Assembly (NCBI GenBank): GCA_023374045.1
Contig: CM041777.1
Location: 479,857,594 to 479,921,593 of the forward strand
Length of the DNA: 64,000 bases
Direction: 5' to 3'
From: Limonium bicolor
Lineage: Eukaryota; Streptophyta; Magnoliopsida; Caryophyllales; Plumbaginaceae
Shown: in pieces, positions 48,101-60,000 of the stretch
How the letters are laid out: every line of letters begins with the position of its first letter
Numbering within the stretch: the first letter of the stretch is position 1
The notes under the pieces: model-generated
Told to the model about the DNA's origin: nothing
The model's database searches: none
Seen by the model: only the letters and a program-made list of their open reading frames with translations
Made by a program: the position numbers and the translations under genes

Positions 48101-48392
48101 ACTTTAAGTGGTCAAATGGACCCGTAAAAATTATAGTTGATTAATAACTATAATTAAGTATTAATGGAAGCTTAATAGCCATTAAAAATAAAGAAACAAG
48201 AAAAATCCGAAAAACGGACCGGTAAGTGAATAGTGACGAAACCGGGAGACGAGACGCGTATAATTCGAAAAGTCGAAAAACGACCCGGGCTATTAATTAA
48301 TGTGGGCCGGTTTTAATTAATATGTATACACTTACTAATAGCTTACTAGCTATTAAGTAATAAGAGGACAAATAAGTAAATAGAGTAAATAG

Positions 48393-48399
48393 TATAAAG
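48393..48399 (+). promoter_or_regulatory. Candidate TATA box of LTR E
   Basis: TATAAAG lies about 25 nt before a CT-rich leader (CTCACCCTCTCACC). The identical second copy is at 57648-57654 in the 3' LTR. Confidence 0.45.
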
Positions 48400-49792
48400 T
48401 TAAAAAGTAAAGTACTCACCCTCTCACCTTCTCCTTTCTCCATTTTCACGTATTGCTTTGCGTTGCCCAGCTCTGTAAACTCCTTCTTCTTCCACGCGAT
48501 TCAGAACAGCACACATCCCTCACCGTGCCTCACCTCTATCTTGTTCATTTCTCCACCAAATCACACAAAAATTATACCGTTAGATTCGTATCGGCGAAGG
48601 CTACGTTTTCTACCCCCTCAAAGTCTTGATTCCTCCACCTTCACTTCCATGGGTGTTTTGTCTTTTGGAGCTTAAGGAGATGATTTTGACTCTCCTTCAC
48701 CACCTTGATGCTCTAAGGTAATAATATGTAAGAGTTTAGACCATTTCAAGCTAGTTTTGCAAGTTTGGAGAATTTTTCCCCCCACGTTAAAAATTTCTTA
48801 CCGTTTCAGCCGAACCACCTTGTTTTTTGTGGGGTGTTGGAACTTCTCCAATTGATTGCCAAGCCAACCATTTGGGTTCTCTAAGGTAAAATCTAGATTA
48901 AACTTTGAAAACTAGCTCTTAAAATATATATGGTTTTGTGGAGGAAAAACAAATTGATTGTTGAATGTGTGTGATGGGCGGTGGTTGTAGTTGGCAACCA
49001 ATAGCCTTGTGTGGTGTGTGAAAACAAGAAGAGAAAGAGAGAACAAGATAAAGAGGAAGAAGAGGAGTGAAAACTGGAAGTGAAACAAGGTAAAAAGCTT
49101 ACCTTGTATTGGTGTTATCTCCTTGTGAAAATTGAGGTGGGTGTTGAATAATAACTCTGAGCTTGTGACCTTGGTACTGCAATATTGTATTTGAAACAGA
49201 AGGTATTAATGTGTTTGAGGGTGAAAAACAAACCTTGAAGTTATGTTGTTTTTACATATGTGAGCAAGTGGAATTTTGATGTGTTATATGTGTTTAAACC
49301 AAACAGATGGGGAATAAGTGTTGTGAACCTTTGTAGTGTGGTGATAATGCTTAGGGAAGTAAATAGGTGCTGTCAAAATTCACCTAGGAATGCATAGTTT
49401 GAGTGTTCTGTTTTAAAGAAAGAAATTAGGTTGTTCAAGAGAGGTTAAGATGAGTGGTTAATGTTTTGAGTGCCCAACTAAGAAGAAGAGTGTTCCATGG
49501 GGAAGATAATGTCATTTGGGAGTTAGGTATGGCATCAGTATATGAGGTTTGAATGGTAAAAGAGGGTACCAAAATCTGTTACAACTTAGAAGAACAAGAG
49601 AACTAGTTATGATATATAAGTGATTTTGAGGAAGAATTTGGGTAAGGGTTTAACCCATGATTTGAAGTGGTTTAGAGCATGTTTTAAGGTGATAAAACAT
49701 GTAGGAATCTTGTGGAAAGATTAGGGAAGATTGGGTGTGGATTAAGGATTGAATTGGGGTTGAAAAATGATGTATGTTGCAGGTTTTAGCAG

Positions 49793-49972
49793 GGTCCGGG
49801 ACCTAGTCCATGGACAAGGACCCGGACCACCCCCTATTTTTATGTCGAGAGTGCACATACATGTTGGTCCGGGACTTGGGATAGGGACAAGGTCCCGGAC
49901 CATAGCAAAATTGAGCCGAGAGTTAGGAAAACAATTGGTCCGGGACTTTAGGTAAGGACCAAGTCCCGGACC
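49793..49972 (+). repeat. 3 x ~72-bp palindromic repeat (E 5' LTR)
   Basis: Units begin GGTCCGGGAC at 49793, 49866 and 49937 (73 and 71 bp apart). Each contains GGTCCGGGAC...GTCCCGGACC or a close variant. The copy in the 3' LTR is at 59042-59222. Confidence 0.9.
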
Positions 49973-51223
49973 ACCCCCAGAATTGCCCCGTGAGTGTTTT
50001 AAAGGTTGCTAATGATGGGGTTTGAATGTTAATGATGTTATAAGGGGTTAAGGCCTTGTTTGGCGACATGTAAAGGCCCTAGGAAGTGTAAGAAGGTGTT
50101 AGAAGTGATTGAGAAGTGAGAACTCAAATTATAAAAGTAAAACCGAGAAAACGGGATAACGGGGTAACTACGGGAGTAACATTTTACTATGTTCCGTATG
50201 ATATTAGTATTAATAATAATGTTGAAACATTATCAGAGAACCGTGCGTGACCCGAGCTTGGTGAGATGACACGGTAAAAGTAAAAATCCCGGTGAAAGGT
50301 ATGATTTTCTCATGCCCCGTATGCTAACCGAGTTACTCTGATTTGTGTGTTTGTTTGCCGGCTTAATCAAGATTAAAGCATGAAAATAATCCCTTGTTTG
50401 ATTATATATGCTTTATTGTATGTTGTATGAACTAACATACTTGTATGCCGGTGTGTCTAACATAGTGCATAGACCGACTCATAGAGAGTAGTGTTTGACT
50501 AAAAACCCATAGATCGGGTAGTCTCATGAACAATGGTATTATGAAAACACACAAGCTATCGATTAAAGTATAACGATAACGCAAACATATGAACTCCCTA
50601 GAACGTGAGGAGATGTACGGGTTGAGTAAATACCCGATAACGGTTAGAAAACCTTATTGAAACAATCCATGAAATAAATATGAGTGGAGAGATAAATGAA
50701 CCTCCATCGAGAGGATCGAAGTTAGTCCAATAATGTGAACTTATAAGGAAGGTAAAAGAGACCTAGGGGATTAGTAACTCCCTTGAGACATGGTTGACCT
50801 CCTATAAGAGAGTTTACCCGGTATAAGAATATAACCGAAAGTATGAGTATATGTATTGTAAAGGTAACTCTTAAAACCTAAGATTAACCAAACTTGAGTA
50901 ATGTTCCCTAGGTCATTAGAAACATCGAGAGTGATGCTTCTAGACTAATATACATGATATAAATTATAACTCCGAGAGAGGAGTGTGGAATGTGAGAAGT
51001 CCGAGAGTAGTCGGACCTATGTAAAAAAGTTAGGAACTAAGAGAGAGTTCCGGGAGCTAGTTGAACCTTCCCACCATGCTAGACCCAGAGTAGGGTCGAA
51101 ACCGGGGAAAGTAAGACTATGCTCGAGAGCCATGAGTTTTGGCTTGAGTATGTATTAAGAGTAACAAGCGTGACGTAGGAGACCTGTAGTGTCTCGAGAA
51201 TCTACAAGAGCTTGAGCATGAAT

Positions 51224-51378
51224 AACCCAAGAGAGTGGGTGAGTTAACGAGTATAAATAACCCGAGAGAAAGGGGTGAGTATATGTATGAGTAACCCGAG
51301 AGAATGGGTAAGTATAAGAATGAGTAGCCCAAGAGAATGGGTGTGTATACGAATAAGTAACCCGAGAGAGCGGGTGAG
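51224..51378 (+). repeat. 5 x ~34-bp hairpin repeat (E 5' LTR)
   Basis: ACCCGAGAGAATGGGT-type units start at 51224, 51259, 51293, 51326 and 51359. Each can pair ACCC with GGGT. LTR 1 (near 5791) and A (near 10980) have a single unit, so the array was amplified in E. The copy in the 3' LTR is at 60480-60634. Confidence 0.85.
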
Positions 51379-51627
51379 GTATTGAATAAGTAAACAAGGC
51401 ATAGTGAGGAATAACCCTCAATGCCTAAGAGTAACCAGTTACCACTAACAACATTGTTATGTTAGTTAGGAATCGTGTTCCGTGATTGGATGTAGATTCC
51501 TTGTGTGATATACATATATATTGTATTGCCATGATGCATGTTGTTTGATTAAAATGAACTCCATGTATATCCGACCCAAAGTAGTCGGCGTACCGCGGTT
51601 AGCACGCGGTATATGCGAATTTCATAT

Positions 51628-51653
51628 TCAGCGTAAGCTGACCCCCTAGGGGG
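51628..51653 (+). other. GNRA-type hairpin pair (LTR E)
   Basis: TCAGC-GTAA-GCTGA (51628-51641) is followed directly by CCCCC-TA-GGGGG (51642-51653). D has a GAAA loop at the same place. Confidence 0.6.
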
Positions 51654-51902
51654 AACGTTTTTAGTGTGCAGGTACTTGAAACTGACCACCGTTCGAGAGA
51701 GTAGGACGGGGACTGCTGTGAGCATGGGTAGTTAGATTGTAATTACTTATGCGTTTGAATGAGGTGTAAGTCCGAGTATGTTTCGGCATCCGTATATTGT
51801 AGACTCGGTATAGTAGAGATATGAATTGAGTATTGTATTTGTATGAAGTACTCGTCGGTTGTTCCAGTTCATCAGACCGTTACGGTATGTAAGAAAGGCC
51901 TG

Positions 51903-51924
51903 GTTAGCCACATGGGTGGCTAAC
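51903..51924 (+). other. Conserved U5 hairpin (LTR E)
   Basis: Stem GTTAGCCAC with GTGGCTAAC, loop ATGG. One C-G pair replaces the T-A pair of D. Confidence 0.65.
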
Positions 51925-52032
51925 GGCGTTGTTTCACCCCTCGTTGTAATTAGAGTTCCGCTGCGCGAGTAGGAGTAATTAGTAACGGTTTAAGAGGTAA
52001 CGATGAGATTAACGGTTGGGGTGTTACAAAAA

Positions 52033-52060
52033 TGGTATCAGAGCGAAGTATCGCTCTGAT
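52033..52060 (+). other. PBS enclosed in a hairpin (E)
   Basis: TGGTATCAGAGC at 52033-52044, 4 nt after the LTR. ATCAGAGCGA (52037-52046) pairs with TCGCTCTGAT (52051-52060) around the loop AGTA. Confidence 0.9.
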
Positions 52061-52962
52061 GACTGGAAATACCGAGCTTAGGAGATACCGAGTTAGGAAA
52101 TTAGTGAATTAGGGCTAAGGGTTAAGTGGTAGCGTGAGAGATGCGCTAGATAGGAACTTCCAGTATGATCTGGATACCTACAATACCAGACCCGCCCTCC
52201 ACAACCCCGCATTAAAAGCTCGGGAAAGAACGCCAGAGAGACGGGAAGCCCAATCTGGCAGTTACTAATATCTCAATATGAACCAGAATCTGTCATGCGG
52301 TGGATCCCGAGAACCGGAACCCCGGAGACGGAAGCCGCTGAATGACAATAACAACATGCAATGACAAAGGTCGAGACATCCTAGTCCAAGGAGACCAGAA
52401 TCTGTGGCAACTTGGGGCGACATGCTTAGCAGTCGCGAGAACCTAGCTGGCCGAGCAGCAGCAAGAAGGATGCACCAATCCTGCGACAAGACGGACTTAT
52501 GAAAACTAACGGGAACCGGGACACAAGTCTACGGACCGCCATAGTAAGTAATACCAACATCGGTACACTAACCGACTAAGAATCTAGTCAAGAGTAGGTA
52601 CACCCACCCTACCACACCCGAAGAGGCTGCAATACCTAACGGGCACAGCTTAGACAGCTACAAGCATAACTACGGGATATACCCGAACAGGACTACAGCA
52701 GTAGTGCCTGAATGACTTAACCCTCGGTAACCACAGTAAAGACGTGGAACGAACAACGAGGTAGAACCTAGAACTAAGTAAATAAGGAACTCCAAGAGTG
52801 GAGAAGCACCTAAATGAATGATATTCATGTCAAGATGAATGAGAAGAAACTCTAGGAGTAGTTATCCAACTAAAGGATCAAGGAAGAGCCGACAAGGCTA
52901 CCAAATACAACGTGAACGATACCGTGACCGGTATGAGTTAACCCAAAAACCGCCTGTACCGC

Positions 52963-52982
52963 GCACTTGCCTCAGCAAGTGC
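52963..52982 (+). other. GCACTTGC hairpin (E)
   Basis: Stem GCACTTGC/GCAAGTGC, loop CTCA, 935 nt after the 5' LTR. Confidence 0.65.
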
Positions 52983-53377
52983 AGGAATAACGGGACCGTT
53001 AAGAAGAATCTTAACAAGTGACAAGTACTTAGCAAGTACCTAGATGGCGAACAAAGCCAATATAGCCACTTAAACCCTAAGAATTGTGAAACGAAACTTG
53101 AAAAGGCATAACGCCTGATCATTATATAAAGAACATACCAGTCAGCGAGAAGCTGGACTCGGTAAGGAACAGCCGGCACAGAAATGCCATGAAGAACTTA
53201 CTATTAAAACTTGAACTTCCTTTCAGAACATAAATTTTCCAAAAACCCCCAAAGTTTAAAAACCAAACCAGTGAACCACGATAAGTTATTATAGGACCAT
53301 ATAAGAGGAGTTGGCAACAGAATACTTCACTTAGGCGTGACCGACACTACAAGTGTACACAAACGAGACATGGAACA

Positions 53378-53400
53378 CCGCACTCCAAAGGAGCTTGCGG
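53378..53400 (+). other. CCGCA/CTCC two-part hairpin (E)
   Basis: Outer stem CCGCA/TGCGG, inner stem CTCC/GGAG, loop AAA, followed by GGCCTGAC as in C and D. Confidence 0.6.
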
Positions 53401-55562
53401 GCCTGACAGACCAGTTATGAGTTAGTCGGGTAAGTGGTAACGTATCAATAAGATACTCCATGTATGTATACAAGTAGAGTACGGAACACGGGAAGTAGCC
53501 CACTCCATACTACGGACGAAAGAGCCAATCCAAACCAAGACAGTTGGATCCTCGAATGATCGAAGAACACAAAGAAGCTTACCAAGATTAAGGAGTCTAG
53601 AATCCAGTAAGGTGACGGACCTAAGGCTATAGCGTCAATAAACGCGAGAAGCACAGAGTATTAAGCACAGACATTAGATATGTCCCAGGAATACCTAATA
53701 ACTGGGTGAATACCAGTGTAAATAATACGGCGAACGCCTAAATGAACTCATTAATGTACGATAAGGGATAGAATTCCCACCTTATACTCACTGAAGAGAA
53801 TAATGACCAGACCTAGTAGGTATTAGAAGGTACCAAGGATCTACCCAATAATGGGAGACATTACAACCCTAAACGGGATAGTCAAGGACATAGCCGCAAG
53901 GCGAAGTCACAACTGAACATAACCATGAGTACAAGCCAAATGTAATGGCATTACTCAGTAACACCCAGGAGCAATCCGAGAAGGGTGCTGGAATCAACAG
54001 TAGTTGAACGAAACATCGTGTTGAGAACATAAGTGTTTAAGCAAACACTCGGTAAAACCCGAAGGGATCCCTTGTAACACGGATACCCTAAATTGCTAGA
54101 GGGCATGAATTAATACCTAGTAAAAAAAGGGCCTTCCAAGTATGGAAGTGTGACGAGAACAACCATATCTAAGAGCCCAGAAATACCTCCTAACCATTTA
54201 ATGGCATACGGAGAGGAAGAACCTATATAAACAGCCCGCATGGAGCATGGCGAGGCAATGTGGCTTATAAGCCGGTAAACTAACTGCAACTTGTAGATCT
54301 AAACGTTGTAAACTATGCATAGAGGCATAAGAGGAACAGTGGAGAACGAACCACTACCTTAAGTGGGGGATACCACTTGTTATTATGGGCCTATGGAGCG
54401 GCATTTGCGTGATCCTCCAGAGAAAGGCTACACTAAGTATGTAATGTGAAACCGCTAGAGCGGTGTAGTAAAACTTGAGCATGTGTATATTGCCAATGAG
54501 TATATGAACTATAGTAGTGTGTAAAGAGGAACCTTGATGGCAGTACAAAGGAAACGTCGATAGAGTATCGGATGAGTAGTGAACATTGTATGTGTACAGT
54601 ATGAACTGCAGAGTAAGCAGTGCGCAAGCGCGCAGAGAGATTTAAAGAGTAACGTATTTCATTGAGCCAAGTGAATGGCAAGCCATAATAGTATAAATGG
54701 CGGGAGTACATGAGCAGAAGCTAAAGTAGTAGCGGATGCCATGTAAACAAATGTTGTAACGAGTAGAACAAGGTACGCAGTAAGCGACCATTGTAAGAGT
54801 ATATTCGGATAGTGATATGAAGCTGATGAGAAAATATGGTATAGGAGACATAATCATCCCTATCCCATGAGAGATTTACTGTCAAGGGTTTACGCTTCTG
54901 CACTCTGTATGACTGAGTGTTTTGGTATTGCACTTGTGCGGTAATGATCGAGTGGGAGAGCCAGGAATTGAGAAATGTCAACGAAGCCAGTTGAGTGAGA
55001 ATCTAGAGAGATAACCGTGCGGCCATTGGCCAAAGATGCACAAAGAACGTGGGCAGTAACCCACAGGGCCCAGGATCGATATGTGGAAAAATGCAGAGTA
55101 GTATGAATGAAGAACTCTGGCACAAAACCAAGAAACAAACATAATCCATGAGCCACTATTAAACGAGGAAGCACTACATGCTAAGTAGTAGCTTGACCTC
55201 AACCGACAATAAGTCGGGAAAAGTAAGCGAATAACCACGAAGGTATACAGAGTTATACAAATAGATTTCCAGAGAGTTGGAGAGAAAATCTATAACTCAT
55301 CGAATTCGCATACGGTAAGAGATACCAAGCGACGATTGAAATATATTGAGAATACCAAAGAGCGAATTAAGCTCTAGTTATCAGGTCACGCAGAAGAAGC
55401 TTGTGGACCGTGATTCAGGGTTAAGTATACCTATATCATAAACCCCTTGAAGCCTTAGAGGTTGGAACCGAACCCGGTTATAAGTTAATTAACCGTACTG
55501 AAGTTAAAACACTTCATAATACCCGAATTAGTGAACCAATGTTCAGTGATAACATATGGTTG

Positions 55563-55596
55563 GTTACGCGGGCGTAACCCCTTTTAAGGGGGGTAG
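55563..55596 (+). other. Hairpin plus internal polypurine tract (E)
   Basis: A GGTTACG/CGTAACC stem is followed by CTTTTAAGGGGGGTAG (55581-55596). The second stem pair is G-C where elements 1, C and D have A-T. Confidence 0.55.
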
Positions 55597-57002
55597 GGCG
55601 AGAAACCGCTTAGAGTATGTTTTACGTATTGGTGCGTAAACTACTATGTGCATAGCACAAAAGAAATTATTTTGATGATTGGAACTCATGTTACATAAAC
55701 ATGTCTACCCATTCATCGTGTAAGTATGAGTATTATGCATGAGAGATGCGAGTAATGTGTATGTAATAAATATGAAAAGAGGAGTAGAGAAACTCCTGGG
55801 GAATGAGAATCCCTATAGTATATGTCTAGTGAGATTAGACATGAGACATAACGAGTATGAATCGGCATGAAACCGATGTGTAACCTAAGAGGGAGTGAGT
55901 TCCCTAGGTGATTTTATTTGTGAATGATTGATGGAGTGAGTTCCATCCTTTGGAGTTGTATGTTGTATGTTTTAAGTTGAGTAATAATTTGACTAATGAG
56001 GCCACAAGTATGGAATGCCTAGGCAAGGTAAGTGAAACAAATAGAGAATAATGGATGACTTAAGTTCCATGATAAAAATAAGCTAAAACAGATGGTTTTA
56101 TGAAGATGACTAGAAAGGGTAAAAGATAGAAAACGAAAATGTTTGACTATCTGGTTGTTTGAAACTGACGTGGGAGGTGGAACTTGGTCTGCTAGCGATC
56201 AAGGGAAACCGAACACAAATTGGGGTGGAAGGATAGTTCAACACTGATGCTGATCACATCAGGGTTGGATGATTCTTGAAGCTCCCTATAAGTGGTCACA
56301 AGTAATCACGCTAAGAAAGGATACAACTACCATAAACCGGATTTGGAGTTGTGTGATGTTTTAAAAAGAATTTTCAAACAGATTTTGAAAAAGAATTTTC
56401 TTCAAGTATGAAGATGGAAATGAAAACTGGTTTTGAAACCGCTATCACCCGCCGATGGCTGAGCCTTAAGTCTTGATGACCGGTAGAACGGTGGGCGTGT
56501 ATTAGTTTTGAAACCATTGCACCGTACGTGCGGCGGTCCTAAGTGACCGGTTGGGGCGGTGTCAGTGTGTGATTTTTCCAAAGGCAGCGGGACGGGGGAG
56601 AGTACCCTGAGATGTTCCGGTGTTGAGTGAGTCAACCAGAGTGCCTGAGGATATGTATATGTGTAATGTTTTGATCAGAACCGAAGGGACCGTGGGCCAG
56701 AGAGAGTAAGTGCCCATTTGTCATGAAACGGCCGTGAACCAGAAAGAGTAAGTGTTCAACGTGACCGGTACCTGAGGGATCAGTAGTATATCACTCAACA
56801 TGGATTCGAGGACTGTAGTGCCTTCTTGTCTTCGGACCGATTCCATGGAGAGAGAATAAAAGTATTTTTGATTGCTATACATGCTGTGATATGTGTGTGG
56901 TATGTGTAGTATAAAATGAGACTGACTTGTGGAGTCAGTAAGGTTATACATGTATTATAACCTTGGCATAGTACGCCATGAGAGTAACCATCTAGATTCA
57001 CC

Positions 57003-57036
57003 AACTTTGAGGACAAAGTTCCTAAGGGGGGTAGAT
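57003..57036 (+). other. 3' polypurine tract with hairpin (E)
   Basis: AACTTTG-AGGA-CAAAGTT (57003-57020) followed by CTAAGGGGGGTAGAT to the LTR start. Confidence 0.85.
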
Positions 57037-60000
57037 TTTAATACCCCGGATCTAAAAATGGCGATTAAATTACTCTAATATGATTATAAAAGGCCTAATG
57101 GTGCCTAAAGAGTATTGGTAAAAAGAATAAAACCAAAAGAAAAGAGAAAACGCTTGAAAAGCGAAAAACGCTAAAATGCGTGTTAAATGAGTATAAGAGA
57201 TATATGATCTCGAGAGGGTCCGAGATGGATTCCTAAGGCTTAGTTAGGCCTAATAAGTATACGGGAATGATTCCCGAAGAAAACGGATCCAAATAATGGA
57301 TTAAAACGCTAATTAAGCATAAAAGCACGTTTTTCGAGAAAACCCGAAAACGTGACTTTAAGTGGTCAAATGGACCCGTAAAATTATAGTTGATTAAATA
57401 ACTATAATTAAGTATTAATGGAAGCTTAATAGCCATTAAAAATAAAGAAACAAGAAAAATCCGAAAAACGGACCCGGTAAGTGAATAGTGACGAAACCGG
57501 GAGACGAGACGCGTATAATTCGAAAAGTCGAAAAACGACCCGGGCTATTAATTAATGTGGGCCGGTTTTAATTAATATGTATACACTTACTAATAGCTTG
57601 CTATCTATTAAGTAATAAGAGGACAAATAAGTAAATAGAGTAAATAGTATAAAGTTAAAAAGTAAAGTACTCACCCTCTCACCTTCTCCTTTCTCCATTT
57701 TCACGTATTGCTTTGCCCAGCTCTGTAAACTCCTTCTTCTTCCACGCGATTCAGAACAGCACACATCCCTCACCGTGCCTCACCTCTATCTTGTTCATTT
57801 CTCCACCAAATCACACAAAAATTATACCGTTAGATTCGTATCGGCGAGGGCTACGTTTTCTACCCCTCAAAGTCTTGATTCCTCCACCTTCACTTCCATG
57901 GGTGTTTTGTCTTTTGGAGCTTAAGGAGATGATTTTGACTCTCCTTCACCACCTTGATGCTCTAAGGTAATAATATGTAAGAGTTTAGACCATTTCAAGC
58001 TAGTTTTGCAAGTTTGGAGAATTTTTCCACACGTTAAAAATTTCTTACCGTTTCAGCCGAACCACCTTGTTTTTGTGGGGTGTTGGAAACTTCTCCAATT
58101 GATTGCCAAGCCAACCATTTGGGTTCTCTAAGGTAAAATCTAGATTAAACTTTGAAAACTAGCTCTTAAAATATATATATGGTTTTGTGGAGGAAAAACA
58201 AATTGATTGTTGAATGTGTGTGATGGGCGGTGGTTGTAGTTGGCAACCAATAGCCTTGTGTGGTGTGGAAAACAAGAAGAGAAAGAGAGAACAAGATAAA
58301 GAGGAAGAAGAGGAGTGAAAACTGGAAGTGAAACAAGGTAAAAAGCTTACCTTGTATTGGTGTTATCTCCTTGTGAAAATTGAGGTGGGTGTTGAATAAT
58401 AACTCTGAGCTTGTGAAGCCTTGGTACTGCAATATTGTATTTGAAACAGAAGGTATTAATGTGTTTGAGGGTGAAAAACAAACCTTGAAGTTATGTTGTT
58501 TTACATATGTGAGCAAGTGGAATTTTGATGTGTTATATGTGTTTAAACCAAACAGATGGGGAATAAGTGTTGTGAACCTTTGTAGTGTGGTGATAATGCT
58601 TAGGGAAGTAAATAGGTGCTGTCAAAATTCACCTAGGAATGCATAGTTTGAGTGTTCTGTTTTAAAGAAAGAAATTAGGTTGTTCAAGAAGGTTAAGATG
58701 AGTGGTTAATGTTTTGAGTGCCCAACTAAGAAGAAGAGTGTTCCATGGGGAAGATAATGTCATTTGGGAGTTAGGTATGGCATCAGTATGTGAGGTTTGA
58801 ATGGTAAAAGAGGGTACCAAAATCTGTTACAACTTAGAAGAACAAGAGAACTAGTTATGATATATAAGTGATTTTGAGGAAGAATTTGGGTAAGGGTTTA
58901 ACCCATGATTTGAAGTGGTTTAGAGCATGTTTTAAGGTGATAAAACATGTAGGAATCTTGTGGAAAGATTAGGGAAAGATTGGGTGTGGATTAAGGATTG
59001 AATTGGGGTTGAAAAATGATGTATGTTGCAGGTTTTAGCAGGGTCCGGGACCTAGTCCATGGACAAGGACCCGGACCACCCCCTATTTTTATGTCGAGAG
59101 TGCACATACATGTTGGTCCGGGACTTGGGATAGGGACAAGGTCCCGGACCATAGCAAAAATTGAGCCGAGAGTTAGGAAAACAATTGGTCCGGGACTTTA
59201 GGTAAGGACCAAGTCCCGGACCACCCCCAGAATTGCCCCGTGAGTGTTTTAAAGGTTGCTAATGATGGGGGTTTGAATGTTAATGATGTTATAAGGGGTT
59301 AAGGCCTTGTTTGGCGACATGTAAAGGCCCTAGGAAGTGTAAGAAGGTGTTAGAAGTGATTGAGAAGTGAGAACTCAAATTAATAAAAGTAAAACCGAGA
59401 AAACGGGATAACGGGGTAACTACGGGAGTAACATTTTACTATGTTCCGTATGATATTAGTATTAATAATAATGTTGAAACATTATCAGAGAACCGTGCGT
59501 GACCCGAGCTTGGTGAGATGACACGGTAAAAGTAAAAATCCCGGTGAAAGGTATGATTTTCTCATGCCCCGTATGCTAACCGAGTTACTCTGATTTGTGT
59601 GTTTGTTTGCCGGATTAATCAAGATTAAAGCATGAAAATAATCCCTTGTTTGATTATATATGCTTTATTGTATGTTGTATGAACTAACATACTTGTATGC
59701 CGGTGTGGTCTAACATAGTGCATAGACCGACTCATAGAGAGTAGTGTTTGATTAAAAACCCATAGATCGGGTAGTCTCATGAACAATGGTATTATGCAAA
59801 CACACAAGCTATCGATTAAAGTAAAACGATAACGCAAACATATGAACTCCCTAGAACGTGAGGAGATGTACGGGTTGAGTAAATACCCGATAACGGTTAG
59901 AAAACCTTATTGAAACAATCCACGAAATAAATATGAGTGGAGAGATAAATGAACCTCCATCGAGAGGATCGAAGTTAGTCCAATAATGTGAACTTATAAG

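Larger units (their letters stand above)
47783..52028 (+). mobile_element. 5' LTR of E (4246 bp)
   Basis: Contents in order: GCGTT/AACGC motifs (about 47893-47940), an ACGT palindrome (48072-48100), a candidate TATA box (48393), a CT-rich leader (about 48415-48560) and AAGGTAA sites (about 48713, 48880 and 49085). These are followed by the 72-bp array (49793-49972), the 34-bp array (51224-51378), the structured block (about 51570-51653) and the U5 hairpin (51903-51924). A 70-codon ORF at 48463 is not kept in the same form in the other families. Confidence 0.94.
52029..57036 (+). mobile_element. Element E internal region (5008 bp, no coding domain)
   Basis: It has only short scattered ORFs, with none recognisable. 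Conserved landmarks are the PBS hairpin (52033-52060), the GCACTTGC hairpin (52963-52982), the CCGCA/CTCC hairpin (53378-53400), the 54880-54960 block shared with D, the CCGAC-AATAA-GTCGG hairpin near 55202, the internal polypurine tract (55581-55596) and the 3' PPT. Confidence 0.82.

Noticed and set aside
48463..48675. A 70-codon ORF in the CT-rich leader of LTR E as a small protein
   Set aside because: The second LTR copy changes frame by an indel, and no matching protein exists in LTRs 1, A, B or D.
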